Positions 1 to 7,185 of a stretch of 25,194 nt of DNA are shown piece by piece. The translations under genes were made by a program, and so were the position numbers. This DNA comes from a virus. The DNA lies in the IMG/VR virus record IMGVR_UViG_3300046543_000140, positions 1 to 25,194 of that record; one strand, given 5' to 3'. Within the stretch, counting starts at the first letter, position 1; each line of letters starts with the position of its first letter. Below the pieces are notes generated by a model. It was not told where the DNA came from, made no database searches, and saw only the letters and a list, made by a program, of their open reading frames with translations.

Positions 1-334
1 GCATGGGGTCGCGCGTGTCGCCCGACCAGCCGCCGCCCCAGGTCAACCCGTGCGCGGCGGCGAGGTCGGCGACATTCGCCGGCAGGTCGGATGGGCCCTT
101 CGCGCCACGCGGGTTGCTGCCTGGGTTGATGTCGATCGCGTGCCCGAACGCGTGCTGCGAGGGCGTGTTGGTGCCGGCGATGTTGCGCGGATTGTAGCCG
201 CCGGACGATTTCGGATCGATCTTGTATCCGGTGTCCTCGAGGTCGGAGAGGAAGCCGGTGAACGCGTCGGCCGCATCCTTGGCGACGGTGAACTTAGCAC
301 CCGACGGCGCGGTGACCTGGACGAGATCGGGCAT
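1..334 (-). CDS. M15-type (VanY/endolysin-like) murein peptidase, N-terminal part, cut by window edge
   Basis: This reading frame starts with ATG two bases beyond the stop of the upstream pilot gene and runs off the left edge after 111 residues. Residues 59-68 read SQHAFGHAID, the SxHxxGxAxD signature of zinc D,D- or L,D-peptidases of family M15 (His61 and Asp68 would be zinc ligands). Residues 100-111 read GGGWSGDTRDPM, just where the family has its WxxxxDPMHFE motif, so the edge cuts within the catalytic domain. Peptidases of this family cleave peptide cross-links or stem peptides of peptidoglycan. Because it follows two ejection proteins it may be a virion-associated hydrolase, perhaps the N-terminal domain of a large ejection protein; a free endolysin is the alternative. 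No signal peptide is visible. The domain call is strong, the role is inferred. Confidence 0.85.
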   Translation of the reverse strand, partial: MPDLVQVTAPSGAKFTVAKDAADAFTGFLSDLEDTGYKIDPKSSGGYNPRNIAGTNTPSQHAFGHAIDINPGSNPRGAKGPSDLPANVADLAAAHGLTWGGGWSGDTRDPM

Positions 335-335
335 G

Positions 336-1886
336 TCAGTGCGGCATTGTCGCGAGCGAGAGGATGCCCGGTGTGTGCTCGACCAGGTCCAACGTCTTGT
401 TGTAGCGGATGAGCTCGGCCTTGGTCATTCCAGTCAACATCTTGCGCCGCTGCCCGTCGTCCAGCATGTCGAACAGGAACGCGCGCGGGTCGTGCTCTGT
501 CTGCCATTTGCTGAGGAAATCCATGTAGTCATTCGGATGCCCGCCGCCGGCTTTGAAATCTTGCGTCGCCATCTGCTTCATTCGTTCGACGGCGAGCAGC
601 GGCTTGACCACCTCCTTGTTAGCGAGTGTTGACAGGTGCGAACTCGGGTTGCCGGTGATCGCCGAGGCAAGCGCCTGATCAGATCGAGCAGACATCCCCT
701 GCGCGTTCACATACTGCTGCATGTATTTGGTGACCTCGTCATACTTGGCCTGCTGGATCGTCTGCGCATCCCAGCCCATGCTTGCGGCCGCCGTCTGCAG
801 GAAACTCTTCGCCCGGTTGAGCGCGTCGGCCCCCTGCCCGGTGGTGACGTCCCCGGAGGCGAGGATCGAAGCCACCTGCGCGAGCGGGAAGATGCGCTGC
901 TGATATGTCGTTGAGGCCTCTAGATCGCGCGCGTAGAGGGCGCTGCTCGCCTCCCACTTCGCCTTGTCGTCGGGCCGGGGGCCCGTTGGCACGGGCGGCA
1001 CGGGTGCGCCCGGCATGGACGTGCCGGGTGCGACCACGGGTGCGCCGCCCGGGCCAGGGGTGCCCGGCGTTGGCGCTGGCGCTGCGGTGGCGCCTGGCAC
1101 GGGCGGGGGTGGAGGCGCCCCGACGCCACGCTTTGCCCGCTCCATCAGCATGCCGTTGGTCATAAACTCAGGCTGACCATTGGTGGGGTTTTTGTAGTCG
1201 GGGATTTGGGTGTTCCACCATTCCGGCGTTACCCCGAGCGGGATGCCGCTGCCCGCCGGGGCGACCGCACCCGTGTAGAGGTTCGTGTTGGTGCCGACCA
1301 CATCCGGCCCCCGGTTCATCGTGCCCGGTGCGCCGTAGTGCAATTTGAAATTCTGCTCGGCTGACAGCGCGCTGTCGCGGAGCTGCTGCACGTAGGTCGG
1401 GATTTGCTTCTCGTCGGTCGGCACGCTGGCGATCTCTTTCGCCAAGATGTCGGACGGGATGACGCCAGCCGCGCCACCCTTGTTCAACATGTCGATCACC
1501 TGCTGCCGCGTGGCGTTCAGCGGCAACGCAGCCGACGCGCCCTGCAAGAACCCGTTGATCAGGTGCCCACGGTTGGCCTGCTCGGTCTGCCGCCCCGACG
1601 AGGCCTCCAGCCCCGCCGCCATGCCCATCGACGCGTCGCGGTCGCGCGAGGCGATCGCCTGCGCGCGCGGATAATCGACCACCCCGGTGTTCGGGTCGGT
1701 CGCCTGCTGCAGCGCGTCGCCCCACGCCTGCTGCGCTTTCGCTGAGCGCAGGGCGAGGACGTTCCGCGCCGCTTCGCTCGCGCGCGTGATCGAGCCTAAC
1801 ACGTTCACCTGCGCCGGATTGGCGAGGCTATCGATCACGCTGGCATTGCGCTGCCCGGCGATCAGGTCGCTGATGCTGTCGCTCAT
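336..1886 (-). CDS. Putative internal virion / DNA ejection protein (516 aa)
   Basis: The 516-residue protein has no recognisable enzyme motif. It is rich in Ala and Gln and looks largely helical: residues about 1-60 and 330-516 carry amphipathic helices, separated by a Pro/Gly/Ala-rich linker at about 257-305 that includes a run of five prolines. Its ATG overlaps the stop of the preceding pilot gene (ATGA). In P22-like phages two or three ejection proteins (gp7, gp20, gp16) are encoded together after the tail genes; its place between a gp7-like gene and a murein peptidase gene suits a gp20/gp16-type role, forming a conduit for DNA across the cell envelope. Function is inferred mainly from position and composition. 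Confidence 0.6.
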   Translation of the reverse strand: MSDSISDLIAGQRNASVIDSLANPAQVNVLGSITRASEAARNVLALRSAKAQQAWGDALQQATDPNTGVVDYPRAQAIASRDRDASMGMAAGLEASSGRQTEQANRGHLINGFLQGASAALPLNATRQQVIDMLNKGGAAGVIPSDILAKEIASVPTDEKQIPTYVQQLRDSALSAEQNFKLHYGAPGTMNRGPDVVGTNTNLYTGAVAPAGSGIPLGVTPEWWNTQIPDYKNPTNGQPEFMTNGMLMERAKRGVGAPPPPPVPGATAAPAPTPGTPGPGGAPVVAPGTSMPGAPVPPVPTGPRPDDKAKWEASSALYARDLEASTTYQQRIFPLAQVASILASGDVTTGQGADALNRAKSFLQTAAASMGWDAQTIQQAKYDEVTKYMQQYVNAQGMSARSDQALASAITGNPSSHLSTLANKEVVKPLLAVERMKQMATQDFKAGGGHPNDYMDFLSKWQTEHDPRAFLFDMLDDGQRRKMLTGMTKAELIRYNKTLDLVEHTPGILSLATMPH

Positions 1887-2656
1887 GGTGCCCTCGGATC
1901 ATAAATCATAGGCTGGGGTGAGTTCACCGACCGAGGTGAGTTCAAGTAGCTTTGGAAGTTTGTGTAATCCAGATAGTTCTGCGCCGCGCCCGTGGCCGCC
2001 TTGCCGATGCCGCCAATGCCCGCCGCCGTATCGACCCCCGCCGTGTTGGTATATTGAGCAGCCGTGTTGGTCAGGCCGGCGCCGATCGTGCCGGTCTGCG
2101 CGCCCGCGTTCTCGCCGAGCGTAGCGAGGCCTGACGCCCGGTTGTATTGGTTGGTGATGTTACCCTGCTGCGCGGTGTTCAAGGAGAGCGCGTCGGCGAA
2201 GCGCTGCTGCTGGATATTAAACTGGTCCTTGTAGGTGTTGTTCGCGAGCCCGGTGGCATAGCCGGTGATGCCCCGCATGTCGCCGCCGCCGGCAATGCCG
2301 AGCCCGCGCGCCGCCGCACTCCCCTGCGCCGCGCGGAGCCCCTGCGCGAGGGTGAATTGGTAGCCTGGCGTCGCCTCGAGTTGGGCTTGCGTCATCTGCC
2401 CGGGCTGCAGCGCATCCGCCTGTGAAACATAATCCGGGCCGCCGCCGGTTCGGTCCATGGCCAGCGCATTCATCGTCGGCAGCACCGCCTGGCCGGCGGT
2501 GTTGTAGGGCATCAGGTCGCCGCGCGTTTGCTGCCGCTGCGCCGCCGCCAGGTTGGCGGCTTTGTTCGCTGCGCCAGCAGCGCTAGAACTGCCGATCATG
2601 CTGGTGATGCCGCCGATCAGGGCGGAGCCGCCGACCGCAGCCGCCAATGCGACCAT
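1883..2656 (-). CDS. Putative DNA transfer / ejection protein (gp7-like, 257 aa)
   Basis: The protein opens with a hydrophobic glycine-rich stretch (residues 1-30: Ala/Gly/Ile/Ser) that could insert in a membrane. It continues as an Ala/Gln/Asn/Gly-rich chain with repeated QFNIQQQRFADAL-like and TGTIGAGLTNTAAQ-like segments. This composition is typical of small P22 gp7-type pilot proteins and of the phage 'DNA transfer protein' family. The start codon directly follows the TAA stop of the sulfotransferase-like gene, and a perfect GGAGG lies 5 nt upstream, inside the end of that gene. The gene ends in an ATGA overlap with the 516-residue pilot gene. No catalytic residues are visible. Assignment rests on composition and gene order. 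Confidence 0.65.
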   Translation of the reverse strand: MVALAAAVGGSALIGGITSMIGSSSAAGAANKAANLAAAQRQQTRGDLMPYNTAGQAVLPTMNALAMDRTGGGPDYVSQADALQPGQMTQAQLEATPGYQFTLAQGLRAAQGSAAARGLGIAGGGDMRGITGYATGLANNTYKDQFNIQQQRFADALSLNTAQQGNITNQYNRASGLATLGENAGAQTGTIGAGLTNTAAQYTNTAGVDTAAGIGGIGKAATGAAQNYLDYTNFQSYLNSPRSVNSPQPMIYDPRAP

Positions 2657-3232
2657 TTACGCCTCCATCATGCGGACGCAGGCAACACCCGCTTCTGCCG
2701 CCAATGCACGCAGCTGCGGCCCACGACTGAGTGCCGCCACCATCTGCGCCCGGTTAATCTGCAAATTCTGCCGGTCGTGTTCTTCCCACCATTCCGGGTC
2801 GTGCGCGTAGGGCAGGCAATGTTCAAATACCTCCGCGCACACCTCCTCGGAAGCCAGGTCCTCGAACCGCACCGACAGCACGTTCGGCATGCGGTGTTCG
2901 ATCTGGTCGAGCTTGCGGTCGTGGTGTGCGGCCACGCGCGTCATCAGCAGCGTGTCGAACGCCAGGCCGGCACGATGCAACGACGCGATCACATCCGCCA
3001 CCGGCCGGCGCACGGTGACCACCCGCACGGTGGGGCTTAGGAGGCGCCAAAACGGCGCCGCCGACGTCTCGGCTGTGCCGACACAGGGTTGCCGCAGCCA
3101 GGCGCCCACGGCTCCCAGGCTGTCGCAGTGCAGCAGCTCGTCGTGTCCGCAGTGCCACGCGCCGTAAGTCAAGAACCGCGAGAGCCAGAACGACCGGCTG
3201 CGCGGCAGCGAGAAAATGACGAACGGGGTCAC
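2657..3232 (-). CDS. Sulfotransferase-like P-loop protein (191 aa)
   Basis: The GTG start at 3232 overlaps the stop of the upstream fibre gene (GTGA), as at many junctions here; a GTG at 3247 is an alternative giving five more residues. Residues 5-18 (VIFSLPRSRSFWLS) resemble the 5'-phosphosulfate loop PxSGTxWL of PAPS-dependent sulfotransferases, with Arg in place of Gly. Residues 69-87 (VRVVTVRRP...SL) resemble the 3'-phosphate binding segment, where Arg75/Arg76 and Ser84 would contact PAPS. RFEDL at 122-126 matches the RYEDL-type motif of the family. The C-terminus is Trp/His/Glu-rich (PEWWEEHD) and helical. Such enzymes move a sulfuryl group from PAPS to a sugar, lipid or tyrosine. The chain is shorter than a typical 250-300 residue enzyme. 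The fold call is fairly firm, the activity and substrate unknown. There is no signal peptide, so it would act in the cytoplasm or be packaged. Confidence 0.7.
   Translation of the reverse strand: MTPFVIFSLPRSRSFWLSRFLTYGAWHCGHDELLHCDSLGAVGAWLRQPCVGTAETSAAPFWRLLSPTVRVVTVRRPVADVIASLHRAGLAFDTLLMTRVAAHHDRKLDQIEHRMPNVLSVRFEDLASEEVCAEVFEHCLPYAHDPEWWEEHDRQNLQINRAQMVAALSRGPQLRALAAEAGVACVRMMEA
2662..2666 (-). promoter_or_regulatory. Ribosome binding site GGAGG of the gp7-like gene
   Basis: A perfect GGAGG on the minus strand lies 5 nt before the ATG at 2656, inside the last codons of the sulfotransferase-like gene. It fixes this start and suggests the ejection genes are translated strongly and independently of the upstream cistron. 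Confidence 0.75.
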
Positions 3233-3744
3233 GCGATCGCGGCCCACGCCGTGCCTCCCTGGTTGACGAACAGGATGCCGCCCGGCGCCCCGGTGGTGCG
3301 CGAGTAGAGCGAGCCGGTGACGGCGGCGCCGGTCGGCACGACCGTGCCGGCCGTCCAGGTCGGGCCGCCGGAGCCGCCGGCCTGCAGCGTCGTAAACGTG
3401 CCCGTGGTGCCCGTCAGGGGCCCGCTGAGCGTGCCGCCGGTCAGGGGCAGCGTGGTTGCCTGCAGGTGCGCGTCGGCCGCCTGGCGGGCGCTGGCTTCGC
3501 GCGCGACGGCATCACCGACCGCCACCGTCTCCGCATGCGCGGCGGCGGCGATCGCGGCGTCATTCTGCGCCCTTACCGCCGCCTCGGTGCCGACCGCCCG
3601 CGCCACCGAGACGCCCTCGGTCGAACCGGTGCGGTCGTAGAGGGTCGTGAAAAACGCCCGCCAGGCGCTGGCGGGCTGCCCGGTCGGGTCCAGCAGCGGG
3701 CCGGTGGGGAACGCCGCGCGGTAGGGGTGGGCGGGGTCTGCCAT
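3229..3744 (-). CDS. Short tail fibre / appendage protein (171 aa)
   Basis: The ATG at 3744 shares one base with the stop of the upstream fibre gene (TGATG). Residues 11-40 contain LLDPTGQPASAWRAFFTTLY, a sequence type I associate with N-termini of podovirus fibre proteins. Residues about 45-97 form an Ala/Glu/Val-rich helical stretch likely to be a trimeric coiled coil. Then comes TLPLTGGTLSGPLTGTTGTF (about 98-117), the beta-rich repeat style of tail fibre shafts. The C-terminus (LYSRTTGAPGGILFVNQGGT) is a common fibre tip sequence type. It probably works with the preceding 272-residue protein as an adhesin or accessory fibre. Confidence 0.65.
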   Translation of the reverse strand: MADPAHPYRAAFPTGPLLDPTGQPASAWRAFFTTLYDRTGSTEGVSVARAVGTEAAVRAQNDAAIAAAAHAETVAVGDAVAREASARQAADAHLQATTLPLTGGTLSGPLTGTTGTFTTLQAGGSGGPTWTAGTVVPTGAAVTGSLYSRTTGAPGGILFVNQGGTAWAAIA

Positions 3745-4562
3745 CAGCTGCCGATCGCCACCCAGTAGAAAGTCGGCGCGAGGGGCGCAGGCGGCGTCGT
3801 GATGCCGGTTGACCCTTGGTAGGCGACGACATCGCAGCCGGTGGTGGTGAGATTGAGGGCGGCAAACGTGACGCTGCCGAACGCACCTGTGGAGAGGACA
3901 GTGGCGTCGGCGAGCGTGCACACGACCGCCGAAATGCTGTGCGCGAACGGGGCTGGAAAGGTGACGTGCACCGAGCCCCCGGCGCCGAGCGTCGTGCGCC
4001 CGCTTTGCATGTAGGTGGTGGGCGTGCCGGTGATCAGGCTGATCTGCGTCTGCAGGCTGGTGTCGACCGCAATCAAATCCGCAACGGCGGTCGTGGTGTA
4101 GTTGGTGATGTTGTCGTCGGCGAGGATGCGAGCGTTTGTTTCGGCAGTGAGGCTGCCTTGTTGGATCACCACCGAGGCGGCGATCGCCGCGTCGCGTGCC
4201 GTCGCCTCGGCGGCGATCGCGGTGGTGACGCCCAGGTAGTTCATTGCATCCAGCGTGGTCGGCGCCGAGGTCACCGGATACATCGCCGCCGAGACGATCG
4301 TGGTCGCCGGCTGGTCCCAGATCAGATTGCCGGCGGCGTCGTAGAGGATCAGCCGATAATCGCCATCGCCCCACATCGAGCATTCGCCGGCCCCGTCCAG
4401 CGTGATTGGGTTAGTATTGATGGCGATTTGATCCGGGTCCTTCCAGGTGGTCTTCGGCGTCATCGTCCCCTTGACGAACGTGCCGATCAGCCCGCCCGTG
4501 TAGGGTTTGCCGTTGGGGTCGCAAAATTGTGGCTTCGGCTGCAGCAGGGTAGGTGCGGTCAT
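3744..4562 (-). CDS. Tail fibre with P22 head-binding-like N-terminal domain (272 aa)
   Basis: Residues 1-85 have the layout of the P22 tailspike head-binding domain family: PKPQFCDPNGKPYTGGLI, then a PxTTWKDPD segment, NPITLDGAGECSMWGDGDYR, and LYDAAGNLIWD. This domain anchors fibres to the tail hub. Residues about 95-170 form an Ala/Glu/Asp-rich helical segment that suggests a trimeric coiled coil. Residues about 185-272 are beta-rich (GAGGSVHVTFPAPF ... PPAPLAPTFYWVAIGS), resembling a small phage fibre tip. Its start overlaps the gp10-like stop (ATGA), which fits attachment to that hub. No endosialidase or lyase residues are seen, so I take it as a binding fibre rather than an enzyme. Confidence 0.75.
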   Translation of the reverse strand: MTAPTLLQPKPQFCDPNGKPYTGGLIGTFVKGTMTPKTTWKDPDQIAINTNPITLDGAGECSMWGDGDYRLILYDAAGNLIWDQPATTIVSAAMYPVTSAPTTLDAMNYLGVTTAIAAEATARDAAIAASVVIQQGSLTAETNARILADDNITNYTTTAVADLIAVDTSLQTQISLITGTPTTYMQSGRTTLGAGGSVHVTFPAPFAHSISAVVCTLADATVLSTGAFGSVTFAALNLTTTGCDVVAYQGSTGITTPPAPLAPTFYWVAIGS

Positions 4563-6046
4563 GCTGCTTCTTTCTGTTGCGGTTCAGGCAGGGGATTGTC
4601 GGCCATGTCGAACGTGATCCAGGCGCCCTGCAGCGCGCATGGCGCGTCGATCGTCCAGGACAATTTGAAAACGCGATCGCGCGCCATGCCGAGGCGCTGC
4701 CATTGCATGCTGGTCAGCGTGTCCCCGAGGCCGCCCAGGGAATTGAGCACCGGATTGCCGAAGCTGCGCCCGCGATCGTCGGACCACGACAGCGAAGCGA
4801 AATTCAAATCTTGAACGAACGGCCCGCTGCCGGTTTCCATATCGGCGAGAAACTCGCGGTAGAATACCCGCCGCGCCTCGTTGATCAGGTGCGGAAACGA
4901 GCGCTCGCGCTTGATCGGAAACCCCCAGTCATTGTGCACCTCGGGGTCGAGCGCATAGAGGTTTCCATATTGCCGGTCGCCCGCCACCAGGATGCCGAAG
5001 CAAGGGTAGACGCACATGATCCGGTGCGCATGCTCGTTGCCGTTGCTGTCGGTGAACGCCCACTCGTGCCATTGCTTGGTAAGCAGGTCATAGACCCAGG
5101 TGTGGTCGGCCGTCGGGAACGTGAGCACGTAGAAGATGTGCCCGCCGATTTGATAACAGAAGCCAATCGCGTCATCGATGACCGGGTATTTGCGGATTGC
5201 CTCCTCGATCGCGAACGTCGAGATGCGCTCGCCCTTATACCCGGCGATCATCAGCACGATCCCCTTGCCGGTGCGATCGCGGCTGAGGAGGAAAGTCGTA
5301 TTGTCGTTGGTGGCGACCGAATACTTGGCCGCCGTGCCGTAGTCGATGAAGACGCCCTGCACCGACGTGAATTGCTGCAGCAGGAAGCCGGTGACGGGAT
5401 CAATGACGCCCGCGTTATAGAAGACTTCGGTGGTGCGCTCGCCGATCAGGATGATCTCCCGCTTGGCCACGGCGATCGTCACCAGCGGATCGGGGGCGCC
5501 CGCCTTCGGGGCGACGTCGAGCTGGTCGAATGTCAGCGCATAGGCGCCGCTCCAATACATCAGCTGCGTGCCCGGCTTGTTGAAAACGAAGAAGCCGTCG
5601 ATGTAGTCGACCCGGTCGGCGCCGTAGAAATAGGGATCGACGATCTGCGCGAACGCGTCGGTAGCGAGGTCCACCGACCAGCCGCCGCCGGGCGTGCCAT
5701 CGACGACCACCAGGTCGAACGTGTTGTCCGCCAGGCTGACCGGCGTCCGCCGCCCGGTGGCGATGCTGCCCAGCAGGGCAAACGTCCACGGGGCGCCCGG
5801 CGTCACCCGGTAAACCCCAGCCCCGGCGACCATGTAGATTTTGCCGTTGCTCGCCTGGCGCACGCCGCGCACCGGCAGCTCGGGCGTGTAGCCCAGCAGG
5901 CTCAGGCCCGGCGTCGGAAAGTGCGCCACCGGCATCGGCTCGCCCGTCTCCTGCGGCAGCTGCTCGGGGTAGAGGTTCAAGCAGCGCTGCGCGCTCGCAA
6001 TCACCGAGCGGGATTGATAGGCGCCGGAGGTGAGGGGAACCTTCAC
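4559..6046 (-). CDS. Tail hub / packaged DNA stabilization protein, P22 gp10-like (495 aa)
   Basis: The protein opens with VPLTSGAYQSRSVIASAQRC, then NLYPE, FPTPGLSLL and RGVRQASNGKIYMVAG, the characteristic N-terminus of the P22 gp10 'phage stabilisation protein' family. It continues with beta-propeller-like repeats such as YIDGFFVFNKPGT and YDLLTKQWHEW. Length (495) is close to P22 gp10 (472). In P22 gp10 forms a hexamer below the gp4 ring, seals the DNA and carries the tailspikes. The start is GTG, overlapping the previous stop (GTGA). Downstream comes a fibre with a head-binding-like domain, its likely partner. Family assignment is firm. Confidence 0.9.
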   Translation of the reverse strand: MKVPLTSGAYQSRSVIASAQRCLNLYPEQLPQETGEPMPVAHFPTPGLSLLGYTPELPVRGVRQASNGKIYMVAGAGVYRVTPGAPWTFALLGSIATGRRTPVSLADNTFDLVVVDGTPGGGWSVDLATDAFAQIVDPYFYGADRVDYIDGFFVFNKPGTQLMYWSGAYALTFDQLDVAPKAGAPDPLVTIAVAKREIILIGERTTEVFYNAGVIDPVTGFLLQQFTSVQGVFIDYGTAAKYSVATNDNTTFLLSRDRTGKGIVLMIAGYKGERISTFAIEEAIRKYPVIDDAIGFCYQIGGHIFYVLTFPTADHTWVYDLLTKQWHEWAFTDSNGNEHAHRIMCVYPCFGILVAGDRQYGNLYALDPEVHNDWGFPIKRERSFPHLINEARRVFYREFLADMETGSGPFVQDLNFASLSWSDDRGRSFGNPVLNSLGGLGDTLTSMQWQRLGMARDRVFKLSWTIDAPCALQGAWITFDMADNPLPEPQQKEAA

Positions 6047-6261
6047 GGGCTCGATGCTTCACCGTTGCCGCGCGCGGCCATGCCCATGCGGTGCAGCGTC
6101 TCGCCGGTGTCGCTCACCGTGTCGTGCTGCATGCACTGGCGCTGTATCTCGGCGATCAGCGGGGCGGTGACGCGGTAGGGGCCATCCGCCAACGCATTGA
6201 GCACTTGATCCCAAGCGGCAGCCTCAAGCACGACGGTGAGCCTGGATGTGCGATCGATCAT
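6043..6261 (-). CDS. Small protein of unknown function (72 aa)
   Basis: I chose the ATG at 6261 because it overlaps the upstream stop as ATGA; the ATG at 6267 would add two residues. The protein reads MIDRTSRLTVVLEAAAWDQV, followed by LNALADGPYRVTAPLIAEIQRQC and a polar tail. It looks alpha/beta with an amphipathic helix. I do not recognise a family. Small helical proteins with an 'AAWDxVLxALxxxPY' pattern recall assembly chaperones or regulators of tail genes, but this is only likeness. It ends in a GTGA overlap with the gp10-like gene, so it is likely coupled to it. Confidence 0.65.
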   Translation of the reverse strand: MIDRTSRLTVVLEAAAWDQVLNALADGPYRVTAPLIAEIQRQCMQHDTVSDTGETLHRMGMAARGNGEASSP

Positions 6262-6614
6262 TGCCATGCGTATCCGCTTATCGGGTGGTTGCTGTCGCTA
6301 GAGACAACCGAGACGCTGTTTCCGCTAGGGGCCAACCGATAGGCCTGCCCCGGCACGATGCAACTTACGTTGCCGCCCGGCGTGGTCGTTGCCGCCTCGC
6401 CATCCATCTCATCGATGCACAGGTTAGTGGTCGCGGTTGACGGGTTAAACAGCCATCCACCCTTAAGTCTGTGATAGTGTGCCACTGCGGTGACGGCGGT
6501 GCCCCCAGTCGTAACTGTCGCAACATCAAGGGGCGCCACAATAACTGCAGTCTGGGCCTGCGCGCTGCCCGCTATCGCGACGCTCGCGAGCGCTGCCGCC
6601 ATCATCCATCGCAT
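6258..6614 (-). CDS. Small secreted-type protein with Sec signal peptide (118 aa)
   Basis: The ATG at 6614 has GAGGGAG 6 nt upstream, overlapping the stop of the previous gene. Residues 1-20 form a clear signal peptide (MRWMMAAALASVAIAGSAQA) with an AxA cleavage site before QTAVIV. The mature part (about 98 residues) is beta-rich and contains GGWLFNPSTATTNLCIDEMD and IVPGQAYRLAPSGNSVSV. This pattern resembles small phage proteins with 'GGxxxNPxxA ... L.PG' that accompany fibres. Two cysteines (in LCIDE and VSCIV) could form a disulfide in the periplasm. It pairs with the neighbouring signal-peptide gene. Function unknown; candidates are a virion tip protein or a periplasmic superinfection-exclusion factor. 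Confidence 0.75.
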   Translation of the reverse strand: MRWMMAAALASVAIAGSAQAQTAVIVAPLDVATVTTGGTAVTAVAHYHRLKGGWLFNPSTATTNLCIDEMDGEAATTTPGGNVSCIVPGQAYRLAPSGNSVSVVSSDSNHPISGYAWQ

Positions 6615-6620
6615 GGCAAT

Positions 6621-6627
6621 CTCCCTC
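6621..6627 (-). promoter_or_regulatory. Ribosome binding site embedded in a stop codon (TGAGGGAG)
   Basis: The stop TGA of the 181-residue gene forms part of TGAGGGAG, placed 6 nt before the ATG at 6614. It decides that start over a longer upstream frame lacking such a site. Confidence 0.7.
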
Positions 6628-7171
6628 AATGCCAATAATCCACCACCAGCGCCTGCGCCGTTATCGATCCCGCAACCGGATTGGTGCTGTTTTGCCCGGT
6701 TACCAGCACCGCAATAGTCGCCGTATCGGTTAGCGTCAGCGTGCCGGTTCGAACATTCCCATTGGACCCAACAACCGTGCATGCCGAAATGTACGACTGC
6801 GTATTGCTCCCGGTCTTAATCAACTGCGCCGTGACATACCAATTGATGACGGCCGCTACGTTACCGCTGCAACTTCCGATTATCTGGCCGCCGGCGAGCA
6901 CCCGAACAGCCTTAATGTCGGTGGATGCGGCATAAACGCCGCCGGTTTCGATCGAGATGATATCACCTACGGAAGCCAGTTTTCCCGCCGCGATCGTCAT
7001 GCTTTGCAGCGTGTCCTGGGTGATATCAGCACCGTTGCCTACTGATACTCCGTTGACATACAGGTGTGGAGACGAAGCCGCGCCGCCGCCGCCCGATCCT
7101 GGGGGCGTTAACGGTTGCGCGGATGCCGCAGCGATGAAAGACAGCGCAAGCAGCAGCGGGAGCGATTTCAT
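6626..7171 (-). CDS. Secreted-type beta protein with Sec signal peptide (181 aa)
   Basis: The ATG at 7171 follows AAGGAG by 9 nt; an ATG at 7180 is too close to that site. Residues 1-18 are a signal peptide (MKSLPLLLALSFIAAASA, cleavage before QPLTPPG). A Gly-rich spacer (GSGGGGAASSPH) and a long beta-rich domain follow, with VNGVSVGNGADITQDTLQS and INWYVTAQLIKTG; the C-terminus is VVDYWH. The mature part looks like phage fibre or lectin-type beta domains more than an enzyme; no catalytic motif is seen. It lies directly downstream of the tailspike and upstream of a second signal-peptide gene. A virion protein would not normally need a Sec signal, so export to the periplasm during infection is a fair inference. 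Family not recognised. Confidence 0.75.
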   Translation of the reverse strand: MKSLPLLLALSFIAAASAQPLTPPGSGGGGAASSPHLYVNGVSVGNGADITQDTLQSMTIAAGKLASVGDIISIETGGVYAASTDIKAVRVLAGGQIIGSCSGNVAAVINWYVTAQLIKTGSNTQSYISACTVVGSNGNVRTGTLTLTDTATIAVLVTGQNSTNPVAGSITAQALVVDYWH

Positions 7172-7180
7172 CGACGACAT

Positions 7181-7185
7181 CTCCT
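7181..7185 (-). promoter_or_regulatory. Ribosome binding site overlapping the tailspike stop (TAAGGAG)
   Basis: The tailspike stop TAA runs into AGGAG, 9 nt before the ATG at 7171. This supports the short form of the signal-peptide gene, beginning MKSLPL. Confidence 0.7.

Noticed and set aside
12-14. RGD triplet in the 113-residue protein (encoded near 15950) as an integrin-type motif
   Set aside because: A three-residue match in a phage protein of bacteria has no meaning by itself; the coordinates given are residue positions in that protein.
3229-4383. Upstream extension of the short fibre frame to 384 codons
   Set aside because: The extra N-terminal part is Arg/His-rich shadow of the 272-residue fibre gene; the TGATG junction at 3744 gives the natural start.
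4553-6178. A 541-codon open frame on the plus strand
   Set aside because: It lies wholly antisense to the gp10-like gene, has Arg/His/Ala/Gly-rich shadow composition and no domain; GC-rich codons keep the antisense frame open.
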